8,010 bases of DNA from Bacteroidota bacterium (GTDB lineage: Bacteria > Bacteroidota > Kryptoniia > Kryptoniales > JAKASW01): contig JAJYGB010000056.1 of assembly GCA_021785235.1 (NCBI GenBank), positions 1-8,010 of the forward strand. The letters are read 5' to 3'. The position numbers were made by a program, and so were the translations under genes. Position 1 is the stretch's first letter; each line of letters begins with the position of its first letter. Shown in pieces: positions 1 through 6,691 of this stretch. The notes under the pieces are model-generated. The model was not told the origin of the DNA, did no database searches, and saw only the letters and a program-made list of their open reading frames with translations.

Positions 1-233
1 TATGGCTGTGTTATTTTCGAATCAATGAAAAGGGGGACGGCAAAACGGGTATCTCCTGAACTCGAACTTCCCGACCTGATCCTTTGAATGCGCTCGCCGT
101 CTAATTTTCCCACCCTCGTGTAGTCTAATCCCACACTCGGGGCATCTCTTTTTCGCCTTGCAACCACCGGGCCGAGTTTATATTTAACCGCATATCAGGG
201 AGTTGTGCTAAACCTGTGTGCTCATCGCGCTCT

Positions 234-250
234 TCGGCACATTCGTTGCG
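234..250 (+). promoter_or_regulatory. Candidate sigma-54 (-24/-12) promoter
   Basis: The stretch CGGCAC-ATTCG-TTGCG resembles the sigma-54 consensus TGGCAC-N5-TTGCW. The GG at 236-237 and the GC at 248-249 are separated by the required 12 bases. Transcription would start near base 260, about 100 bases before the first intact gene. An NtrC-family activator gene lies at the other end of the operon, which makes such a promoter plausible. The caveat is that the site falls within the possible disrupted ORF at 218-359, so the match could be coincidental coding sequence. Confidence 0.35.
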
Positions 251-345
251 CTATTACACTTGAAAGGTAATTTTCAGGTACTAGATGTAGGAAAGTTCAA
301 CCTCGGACGTCGGTCTCGGACTGCTGGTCTGGGGCGCGTACTGGC

Positions 346-355
346 AAAAGGAGGT
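346..355 (+). promoter_or_regulatory. Strong Shine-Dalgarno site for the GTG start at 361
   Basis: AAAAGGAGGT ends five bases before the GTG at 361. This near-perfect anti-16S complement supports GTG as the true start rather than the ATG codons just downstream (371 and 374 are out of frame or lack a ribosome binding site). It also overlaps the last codons of the possible disrupted ORF. Confidence 0.75.
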
Positions 356-360
356 TTAAA

Positions 361-669
361 GTGTTTGCTTATGATGAAGTCTTCTGGTTAAACGTCACCA
401 ATCTTGTACTCGGACTGGTCACGTTGTCATGCATTCTGGTTATCGGTTATGCCGTGCTCAAGGAAATCAGGGAACGCGTTAGAGCTAGAGCAGCGGCAAC
501 CGAGAAAGCGGATGACCACGCGTTCGTGATCACCGGCCTCGGTGTAACGATGGCAGACGGAGGCGAGAAGCTCGGTTCAGACGAGATGCTAGTCGTCACC
601 GAGGATGGGATCGAAAGCGTCCCAAAGGCCGATGGGCCCGCCGACAAGAATCACAAAGGCAGAAAGTAG
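361..669 (+). CDS. Small single-helix membrane protein with ADGG motif
   Basis: This is a 102-residue protein of unrecognised family, started by GTG behind a very good ribosome binding site. Residues about 9-31 form one hydrophobic helix, followed by a charged, arginine- and alanine-rich stretch (about 34-50) that probably continues as a helix. A soluble acidic tail contains MADGGE at 64-69. The same (M/L)ADGG motif occurs near the C termini of the two H-domain proteins of this operon, in each case after a charged helix. The protein is likely an accessory or assembly component of the membrane complex encoded downstream, held to the membrane and presenting the motif on the side where the tail lies. 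Topology is not certain: the arginine-rich flank after the helix predicts a cytoplasmic C-terminal tail by the positive-inside rule. No enzymatic function can be proposed. Confidence 0.75.
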   Translation: MFAYDEVFWLNVTNLVLGLVTLSCILVIGYAVLKEIRERVRARAAATEKADDHAFVITGLGVTMADGGEKLGSDEMLVVTEDGIESVPKADGPADKNHKGRK

Positions 670-711
670 GAACAGCGCAATGAGATCACTAGAAAAACCC
701 GGTGAAGTCTC

Positions 712-1692
712 ATGAGATGCCCATTCCTGAGAGAGGCCCAGGTGAAGTTCTGCTGCGCATCAGAATTCAAGAAATTGATCGTGCGCAGCCAAAGAGACGA
801 AAGCGATGAGAGATGCTCCTCCCCGGCGTATGTTGCTTGCCCATCGGCGAAGCAGCATTTAGAGGATCTTCCAAGTCAGGACCACTGCCCTTTCCTGCAG
901 GAGTCACTTACCCAGTATTGCTCCGCAGCTTCCGTGATAAAATACGTACCGTACAGCGATCCGACTCTCACTCGCTGCGGCACCTCAAGTCACCGCTACT
1001 GCGAGCTTCTGATGACAATGCAAAATCCCAAGTTGCTGACTCCTCATGACGTCATCGCTCCCGAAATTGATCCTAACGAAGAGGATGCCAGTGGGTACTG
1101 GCTTGTGGATGGGATTCAGACGGTCGGCTGGCTCTTCTATTCGCCAAACCACATGTGGGCGGATGTGGATGAAGAGGGAACATGCCATATCGGTATAGAT
1201 GCATTCCTCGCCAAAGTCCTGGGAAAGGTCGACAAGCTAACCTTCGCGACCTCCGGCAGCGAGCATAACCCCGCAGTCAGCCTGACGGTCGGCGGTGTCG
1301 ATTTCCAGATGATTTTCCCGAGCAAGATGACCGTCTCGTCGATCAACACTCACCTGAGGGCAGAGCCCGGCAGAATCGCTTCCGATCCATACACACTTGG
1401 CTGGCTCTTCGAAGGCAAGCCTGCAACAAATGCGGATAAGCCTCTTAAGAGCTCGGATGGCTCTACCTTCAAACGAGGCCTGATTAACGGGACGCGGGCG
1501 AAGTCATGGATGCAGGAAGAGACCAGAAGGTTGACTGAGTTTGTTCAGGAAAGATCCGCCGATAAGCACGGCAAAGGCCAGCGTCTCATGGCAGACGGCG
1601 GCATGTTCACCGATAATATCCTCGGTTATCTCAGCAAGGAAGAGATACTCCTTCTTTACAACGAATTCTTTTCACCGCGAACAGGATCGTAA
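712..1692 (+). CDS. Tandem Cys-repeat protein with degenerate GcvH-like domain
   Basis: This 326-residue protein has no signal peptide or membrane helix. Residues 3-43 and 59-97 are two copies of a Cys-rich unit that starts CPFL. The Cys positions are 3, 14 (or 15), 35, 43 and 59, 70, 89, 97, with near-identical spacing, suggesting metal, Fe-S or zinc binding. Residues about 128-240 resemble the glycine cleavage H protein fold (HMWADVDEEGTCHIGIDAFL, then a C-terminal DPYTLGWLF). The segment before the FPSKMTVSSIN strand has no lysine at the lipoylation position, so it is unlikely to carry lipoate. A helix around residues 262-280 precedes MADGG at 293-297. It is distantly similar to the last gene of the operon. 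A GGTGA at 701-705 sits six bases before the ATG. The protein is probably a cytoplasmic accessory or regulatory partner of the complex; its exact role is unknown. Confidence 0.85.
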   Translation: MRCPFLREAQVKFCCASEFKKLIVRSQRDESDERCSSPAYVACPSAKQHLEDLPSQDHCPFLQESLTQYCSAASVIKYVPYSDPTLTRCGTSSHRYCELLMTMQNPKLLTPHDVIAPEIDPNEEDASGYWLVDGIQTVGWLFYSPNHMWADVDEEGTCHIGIDAFLAKVLGKVDKLTFATSGSEHNPAVSLTVGGVDFQMIFPSKMTVSSINTHLRAEPGRIASDPYTLGWLFEGKPATNADKPLKSSDGSTFKRGLINGTRAKSWMQEETRRLTEFVQERSADKHGKGQRLMADGGMFTDNILGYLSKEEILLLYNEFFSPRTGS

Positions 1693-1729
1693 CCTTAAGA
1701 GACACAGATGAAAACAATCAGGGGAATAC

Positions 1730-2362
1730 ATGAACTCCGCGAACACCTCTCCGAATGGCGCACACAAATTACAAGACAAGAGCCTTGGCAAGCCTGCATT
1801 CCTTCTGGGAATTGCCGCGATGGTGCTCTTCGGTTGGATTGTATTCCCTTTTCTGATTTACAAATCTGTTGACCAGCCTATCCGGTTCAGCCACAAATCA
1901 CACACCGGCGATAATATCGGGCTGACTTGCGCGGACTGCCACACCTACGATAGCGACGGAAGGTTCTGCGGAATACCGGCGACGGAAGAATGTGCGGCCT
2001 GCCACTCGCGGCCTATCGGGGTTTCCGACGACGAAGAGAAGCTGGTGAAAGATTACATAAGAACCGGCAAGGAAATCCCGTGGGTCACCTATTCCCGACA
2101 ACCCAAGAACGTTTACTTCTCGCACGCTACTCACGTCAAGCTCGCGGGGCTCGATTGTCAGTCATGTCACTTCCGCCATGCATACACCGAAACCCTGAGG
2201 CCCGCCCGCTTCAGCAGGATCAGCGGATACAGCCTGGATGTGCTCGGGAAAACATTGTTGAACGCTCCCTCGACTGCTTCATCCGGTATGCGCATGGATG
2301 ATTGCGCGGGTTGCCACCACAAGCGGGGCGTCAGCGAAAGCTGCATAGATTGTCACAAATGA
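1730..2362 (+). CDS. Membrane-anchored pentaheme cytochrome c (QrcA/ActA-like)
   Basis: This 210-residue protein has one N-terminal membrane helix (about residues 22-44) and a periplasmic domain with five CXXCH heme-binding motifs at residues 67, 88, 143, 192 and 205. The sequences around them (RFSHKSH before heme 1; IPWVTY and VYFSHATHVKLAGLDCQSCH before heme 3) are characteristic of the cytochrome subunit of alternative complex III and Qrc, with histidines that would be distal ligands. D. vulgaris QrcA is described as hexaheme, so one heme is missing relative to it, while ActA is pentaheme. Its likely role is passing electrons between soluble periplasmic cytochromes and the Fe-S subunits. 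GGGGAA at 1721-1726 is only three bases from the ATG, slightly close. It is first of the four core subunit genes, in Qrc order. Confidence 0.92.
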   Translation: MNSANTSPNGAHKLQDKSLGKPAFLLGIAAMVLFGWIVFPFLIYKSVDQPIRFSHKSHTGDNIGLTCADCHTYDSDGRFCGIPATEECAACHSRPIGVSDDEEKLVKDYIRTGKEIPWVTYSRQPKNVYFSHATHVKLAGLDCQSCHFRHAYTETLRPARFSRISGYSLDVLGKTLLNAPSTASSGMRMDDCAGCHHKRGVSESCIDCHK

Positions 2363-2387
2363 TCTTACTGAGAACACGGAGTTCCGA

Positions 2388-4580
2388 ATGACGAATAGAA
2401 TATCGCGCCGTGATTGGCTGAAGCTCATAGGCGGTTCAGCGCTCGGAATGATGCTGACACCGATACCATGGAAGTTACTCGACGATTCAGCCAAGTGGAC
2501 GCAGAACTGGTCGTGGACACCGGTTCCCCCGAACGGCAAAACCAGTTATAAGTACACTACCTGTTCTCTTTGTCCGGCGGCGTGCGGTGTGCGCGTCAGA
2601 TGCGTCGGGGGCCGACCGGTGAGCCTGACGGGAGTACCGAACCATCCCGTAAACGACGGCTCACTCTGCGCGATGGGGCTCGCCGGCCATATTCTCAGGT
2701 ATCACCCCGCACGTCTTCTTCAACCATATAAGAGGGCACAGGAAGTTGGCGGCACACGCATGGTCCCGATATCGATGGAGGAGGCGATATCCGACCTGTC
2801 GAAGTCAATCGCTTTCGGGGGCCCTGGGTCGGTCGCTATACTCGATATGCAGCCGAAGAGAATGCTGTCCTACGTATACCGGAAGTTCCTGGCCGGCCTG
2901 GGAAACAGTGTATATATGATTCCGGAGATATCGGATGGCATCACCGCAAACCTCACGGGCTCCGTGCTCCGGACTGGCGATCTGACGTTCGGATACGATA
3001 TTGAAAATGCCAGGACGATTCTAAGTTTCGGAAGCCCTTTGCTCGACGGCTGGGGGACGCTCGGACAATTCTCGGGCATCTCGAAGGCGCGGTGCGGGGC
3101 TCCGAACGAACGGCTTAAGATAATTCAGGTCGAGACGGCGCATTCGAGAACCGCTCAGCTCGCGGACGAATGGGTACCAGTTAGGCCGGGAACCGAAACG
3201 GTGTTCGCGCTCGGGCTGGCAAACGTGATGATCAGCGAGAAGTTGTGCGACCTAGCCAAACTTGCAGAGCATTCGGGAGATTTCCATAACCGGTCCGGGC
3301 ACTCCTTTGTAGATCTCGTCCGCGGATACTCACCCTCCGAAGTGTCCGGCAAGACCGGCGTTTCAGCGGAGAGAATCACGCGAATTGCCAGCGAACTTGC
3401 CTCGAGAAAACCTTCGGTCATCATGTTTGGCGGGAACTCCGCCGCGGGTCCGTTCAGTTTCGTGGAACAGCTGGCCTTCATGGGTCTTAACATCCTGGTC
3501 GGTGCCGTCGGAGCGAAAGGAGGGCTGGCCGCCCCTCGCGAATTGCCGGGACCGTTCGAGAAACACGTTAGGCTCGCCGCCGAGACATTATTGGCGGATG
3601 TTCCGGACCATTCAATCGGGCTGTTGATAATTGACGGTGCCGACTCAGGAGACGCATTGCCCTGGACCGCAATCCGCCGGAAGCTCAGGACGCAGAGTCC
3701 AGTTGTGGTAAGTTTATCTTCACATCTTGCGGGAGCCGCGCGCCACGCCGATTACCTCCTTCCGTCGCCGGCCTACATGGAAGCCGCCGGGGACTCGCCG
3801 ACTCCCGCAAGCTCTTCTTCAGCTTCCTACAGCATATCTGAGCCGATCGCTTCGGCACCGGCTCAGGCAATTCAACCGCTTGATTTCGTCAGAAGACTTG
3901 ACGCGGCCATCCACACGCATCCCGATCCTGTACTGCGGTCAATGGGCATGAAACAGCTGTTGCGGACACGGATCGAACGGATTCATTCGGAACAACGCGG
4001 AAAGGTTTTCGACGCGGCTTCGGGCAAATCCACCAAATTGTCAGCCGTTTCGCTCACCACGTTCGCCGAAATATTGGAGCATGGAGGATGCTGGTTTGAC
4101 GACGAACCCGCTAGAATATCTTCGGCGCACTATTCTTTCCTCGGCGGGGCAGATTCAAATTTCGAGCAGCTCGCGGCGATCGCAGATCGCGCCCCGGGGG
4201 ACGGCAAACTTATTCTTCTTCCCCTCGGCACGCGAGGCATCGGGACGATCGCTCAGGAGAATTCGATGATGAGCAAGCTGTACAGGGAATCCGACCTGCG
4301 CACACCCGCGGACACCGTCTCAGTCAACCCGGAAACCGCAAGAAGGAATGGATTTGCAGACGGCGCCAGGGCAACGGTCAGGACGGAATCTGGTTCGGTT
4401 AATGCGAAAGTACGTTTCGATCCCGCGATAATGCCCGGCGTACTTGAAGCGCCGGTCGGCCCGCCGCCCGGAAGTTTCGACCGCGTGGAAGCTCGATACG
4501 AGAACAACGTGTTAGACATTTGCAGAATAGAAAGTGACTCGACATGGCGAATGACAACAGCAGAAATTTTCCCGTCGTAG
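2388..4580 (+). CDS. Tat-exported molybdopterin-oxidoreductase-family subunit (QrcB-like)
   Basis: This 730-residue protein begins with a twin-arginine signal (SRRDWLK at 6-12, then a hydrophobic stretch). A [4Fe-4S] motif CSLCPAAC at 59-66 is closed by C94. The pterin-binding landmark ADEWVPVRPGTE follows at 260-271, and a C-terminal molybdopterin-dinucleotide-binding domain lies at about 640-700. The Lys/Arg usually found two residues after the fourth cluster Cys is Met here (CAMG, 94-97). No Cys or Sec is visible in the stretch where Mo is normally ligated (about 180-200). This fits QrcB/ActB-type relatives, which are reported to lack the Mo cofactor and act structurally or in electron transfer. 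An active molybdoenzyme with an Asp ligand, such as one for polysulfide or nitrate, cannot be excluded. GGAG at 2378-2381 supports the start. The gene end overlaps the next gene by 37 bases. Confidence 0.9.
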   Translation: MTNRISRRDWLKLIGGSALGMMLTPIPWKLLDDSAKWTQNWSWTPVPPNGKTSYKYTTCSLCPAACGVRVRCVGGRPVSLTGVPNHPVNDGSLCAMGLAGHILRYHPARLLQPYKRAQEVGGTRMVPISMEEAISDLSKSIAFGGPGSVAILDMQPKRMLSYVYRKFLAGLGNSVYMIPEISDGITANLTGSVLRTGDLTFGYDIENARTILSFGSPLLDGWGTLGQFSGISKARCGAPNERLKIIQVETAHSRTAQLADEWVPVRPGTETVFALGLANVMISEKLCDLAKLAEHSGDFHNRSGHSFVDLVRGYSPSEVSGKTGVSAERITRIASELASRKPSVIMFGGNSAAGPFSFVEQLAFMGLNILVGAVGAKGGLAAPRELPGPFEKHVRLAAETLLADVPDHSIGLLIIDGADSGDALPWTAIRRKLRTQSPVVVSLSSHLAGAARHADYLLPSPAYMEAAGDSPTPASSSSASYSISEPIASAPAQAIQPLDFVRRLDAAIHTHPDPVLRSMGMKQLLRTRIERIHSEQRGKVFDAASGKSTKLSAVSLTTFAEILEHGGCWFDDEPARISSAHYSFLGGADSNFEQLAAIADRAPGDGKLILLPLGTRGIGTIAQENSMMSKLYRESDLRTPADTVSVNPETARRNGFADGARATVRTESGSVNAKVRFDPAIMPGVLEAPVGPPPGSFDRVEARYENNVLDICRIESDSTWRMTTAEIFPS

Positions 4581-5356
4581 CAGAGGCAAAGCATAAATTG
4601 TCCAAGGCACGCTACGGAATGATTATTGATCTCGATCGTTGCACAGGCTGCGGGGCTTGCATGGTCGCATGTGCCGTAGAAAACAACGTTCCGCCCGGCC
4701 CCATCAGTTCAAACGACAGGACCGGCATAACCCCTATGAGGGTCTACAAAGCAGACAACGGGAAGAACTTTCCCGAGAACGAGTCGGTGTTCTTTCCGAT
4801 TTCATGCCAGCAATGTGAACACCACGCTCCGTGCGTTTCAGTTTGTCCGCAGAAAGCGGTCGAGGTTGACCCGGCTACCGGCATCGTCGGCCAGATTCCG
4901 GTGAGATGCCTCGGCTGCAGGTATTGCATGGCGGCTTGTCCCTACCATGCGAGGTATTTCAATTGGTGGGACCCCGTGTGGCCGAATGGAATGGAGAAGG
5001 CGTTGAATCCCGACGTCTCGCCGAGAATGCGCGGTGTGGTCGAGAAGTGCAACTTCTGTTTCCATCGCCTCCAGGCGGCAAGGACAAAAGCGGCCGCCGA
5101 AGGAAAGAGAGAGATAGATCCCGCCGATTACGTGCCGGCATGCGTGGAGGCCTGCCCCGCGAAGGCTATGACATTCGGAGATCTGATCGACGAAAAGTCT
5201 GAAGTGCATCGGCTATCGATGGACCATAACAGTTTCAGGCTTCTGGAGAATCTAGGGACCGGTCCGAAGGTGTATTACCTTTCCGAGAGAGATTGGGTTA
5301 GAAAACTGGCAAAGAGCGATATAGCGACAAGCAGGAAGAATGGAGTATTGGAATAG
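4544..5356 (+). CDS. Four-cluster [4Fe-4S] ferredoxin-like subunit (QrcC-like)
   Basis: This 270-residue protein has sixteen cysteines in the DmsB/PsrB/HybA pattern: 33-36-39-43, 88-91-97-101, 122-125-128-132 and 169-172-200-204. All four sets are complete, predicting four [4Fe-4S] clusters, whereas ActB and Qrc are reported to have one [3Fe-4S]. The clusters would form a wire between the molybdopterin-family subunit, the cytochrome and the quinone site of the membrane subunit. There is no signal peptide, so it probably crosses the membrane with the Tat-exported partner. The ATG at 4544 lies inside the preceding gene; it is preferred to the ATG at 4619 because the RYGM-IDL segment just before the first cluster is usually internal in this family. 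No good ribosome binding site is seen, so translation is probably coupled to the gene before it. Confidence 0.93.
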   Translation: MANDNSRNFPVVAEAKHKLSKARYGMIIDLDRCTGCGACMVACAVENNVPPGPISSNDRTGITPMRVYKADNGKNFPENESVFFPISCQQCEHHAPCVSVCPQKAVEVDPATGIVGQIPVRCLGCRYCMAACPYHARYFNWWDPVWPNGMEKALNPDVSPRMRGVVEKCNFCFHRLQAARTKAAAEGKREIDPADYVPACVEACPAKAMTFGDLIDEKSEVHRLSMDHNSFRLLENLGTGPKVYYLSERDWVRKLAKSDIATSRKNGVLE

Positions 5357-5376
5357 TGGATTGTTGGAATGGAAAT

Positions 5377-5382
5377 AGGGGG
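5377..5382 (+). promoter_or_regulatory. Ribosome binding site that decides the NrfD-family start
   Basis: AGGGGG lies seven bases before the ATG at 5390. The alternative in-frame ATG at 5369 has no comparable upstream purine tract, so 5390 is preferred. The two starts differ by seven residues. Confidence 0.6.
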
Positions 5383-5389
5383 CTCATTG

Positions 5390-6628
5390 ATGGATAGTCA
5401 CTTGATTGCACGCGGTGTCCGGCGCACGTCGTTCGGAAGATTCACTATTTGGATCGCTCCATGGACGCTCATGCTGACAATCGGGGCGTATGCGATTTAC
5501 CTCTGCCTCTCGAAGGGATTGAACCAGACCAACATGGACAACAGGTTCGCGTTCGGGCTTTGGATATTTCTCGACCTTGCCGTAATCGCTCTCGGAGCGG
5601 GCGCGTTCTTCACCGGCTTCCTCGTGTACATATTGAAGAAACACGAGCTCAGAGCTGTGATAAACAGCGCGGTGGTCCTCGGATTCATATGTTACAGCGG
5701 CGCGATCCTTGTGCTGATGGTCGACGTCGGACAACCCCTCCGCGCATGGTTCACGTTCTGGCACCCCAACGTACATTCCATGCTCACGGAGGTGACCTTC
5801 TGCATCACATGCTACCTCGCTGTTCTTACAATCGAATATGCTCCGCTGGTTCTGAAGAACAAGAAGCTCAGGGAGGTCCCCGGCTTTCTTGTTTTCGAGT
5901 TTGAGCTCCACAAGGTCATGCCGATACTCGCAGGGGTAGGCACCTTCCTTTCGTTCTTCCATCAGGGCTCGCTCGGCGGTTTGTATGGAGTGCTGCAGGG
6001 ACGGCCGTTCGCGTTCAGGGAAGGCATCGCCATCTGGCCGACCACGTTCTTCCTGTTCATAATTTCTGCCGCCGCCGCGGGACCTGCTTTCATCATACTT
6101 ACAACGCGGCTCGTTTCCAGGTTGAGCGGGAAGAAACTGGCAACGGATGATGTGTACAGGCTCCTCGCGAGAATCTCCGGCGTCCTTCTGATATTTTACG
6201 TCCTCTTGAAATCCATCGACACGCTCATATGGCTCAACAAGACAGCGCCGGCGCTTGGGTTGTCAGGGATGAGCTTCTTCGTCTGGGGACCGTTCGACAT
6301 ATGGATCCTTTTTGCCGAGATTATACTCTTCGGGTTGGTCCCCGCGTTGCTCCTTTTGATCGGGAGCAAAAGGCTTAAAATAGGCTGGCTCGTTCTCTCC
6401 TCGTTTCTCGTCTGCTGCGGGATACTCCTGAATAGATTTGTCATGACGATACAAACGCTGGCACTCCCGACACTGGCTTTCGACACGTTCATGACCTACT
6501 TGCCAAGCTGGCAGGAGGTTGCGACATTTCTTTTCGTGGTCGCGTATGGAGTTATCATCTACTCGTTCTCATTCAGATACCTGAAGCTGTTTCCTCAAGA
6601 GACAGAATTACTGAATCAAGGATCATGA
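5390..6628 (+). CDS. NrfD/HybB-type ten-helix quinone-interacting membrane subunit (QrcD-like)
   Basis: This 412-residue integral membrane protein (419 from the alternative ATG at 5369) has about ten hydrophobic helices, as in HybB, ActC and QrcD rather than the eight of PsrC. FHQGSLGGLYG, at about residues 194-204 of the shorter form, matches the conserved HQ-S-LG-L segment of the HybB/QrcD branch. The region around LWIFLDLAVIALGAGAFFTG matches the conserved second-helix area. The protein should anchor the periplasmic Fe-S, cytochrome and molybdopterin-family subunits and bind menaquinone or ubiquinone near the periplasmic face. It carries no heme motif. The gene starts 33 bases after the Fe-S subunit gene, and the next gene follows after 63 bases. 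Whether it reduces or oxidises quinone cannot be told from sequence; Qrc reduces, whereas Act oxidises. Confidence 0.93.
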   Translation: MDSHLIARGVRRTSFGRFTIWIAPWTLMLTIGAYAIYLCLSKGLNQTNMDNRFAFGLWIFLDLAVIALGAGAFFTGFLVYILKKHELRAVINSAVVLGFICYSGAILVLMVDVGQPLRAWFTFWHPNVHSMLTEVTFCITCYLAVLTIEYAPLVLKNKKLREVPGFLVFEFELHKVMPILAGVGTFLSFFHQGSLGGLYGVLQGRPFAFREGIAIWPTTFFLFIISAAAAGPAFIILTTRLVSRLSGKKLATDDVYRLLARISGVLLIFYVLLKSIDTLIWLNKTAPALGLSGMSFFVWGPFDIWILFAEIILFGLVPALLLLIGSKRLKIGWLVLSSFLVCCGILLNRFVMTIQTLALPTLAFDTFMTYLPSWQEVATFLFVVAYGVIIYSFSFRYLKLFPQETELLNQGS

Positions 6629-6691
6629 GAGCCGGCCACCGTGATTTTGACTTATTTAGATTCTCTGACTCAAACTGAGTAAAGGTGCAAA

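Larger units (their letters stand above)
218..359 (+). pseudogene. Possible frame-disrupted small membrane-protein ORF
   Basis: From a GTG at 218 one frame reads a hydrophobic segment beginning LIALFGTFVALLHLKGNF and then VLDVGKFN, up to about base 301. A different frame then reads VGLGLLVWGAYWQKEV and stops with TAA at 357-359. That stop is one base before the GTG of the next gene, which is typical operon spacing. The second frame has no start codon of its own after the TAG at 288-290, so it makes sense only as the tail of a frame-shifted gene. CTCGGAC occurs at 302-308 and 315-321, 13 bases apart; removing 13 bases here would join the two frames. This may be a real frameshift, a sequencing error or chance. 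The family is not recognised. The SD-like AGGGAG at 197-202 is rather far from the GTG. Confidence 0.35.
1..360. other. Leader region with no confident intact gene
   Basis: No convincing intact gene lies in these 360 bases. Short open stretches run in from the left edge in two plus frames and stop by about base 87; neither resembles a known protein end. An AT-rich tract around 177-187 (TTTATATTTAA) lies downstream of TTGCAA at 158-163 and could be a weak sigma-70-like promoter, but the 15-base spacing is poor. Bases 204-209 and 217-222 are a direct TGTGCT repeat. The right half holds a possible sigma-54 site and a possible frame-disrupted small ORF, listed separately, then a strong ribosome binding site for the gene starting at 361. 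Confidence 0.6.

Noticed and set aside
1..87. Open reading frame running in from the left edge and ending with TGA at 85-87
   Set aside because: Only 28 codons are visible, another frame is also open over most of it, and the sequence resembles no known protein end.
680..715. ATG-started 11-codon ORF overlapping the start of the 712 gene as ATGA
   Set aside because: It is very short and lacks a ribosome binding site; it may be chance, although a leader-coupling role cannot be excluded.
4253..4594. Minus-strand open frame of 113 codons
   Set aside because: It is antisense to the conserved C-terminal molybdopterin-binding domain and the start of the Fe-S gene, with no recognisable motifs.
5384..5962. 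Minus-strand open frame of 192 codons inside the NrfD-family gene
   Set aside because: It is antisense to a well-recognised membrane protein, and its highly charged composition is the expected shadow of hydrophobic codons.
6668..6680. Small inverted repeat ACTCA-AAC-TGAGT between the NrfD-family gene and the next gene
   Set aside because: A 5-base stem is too short to support a terminator or operator call.
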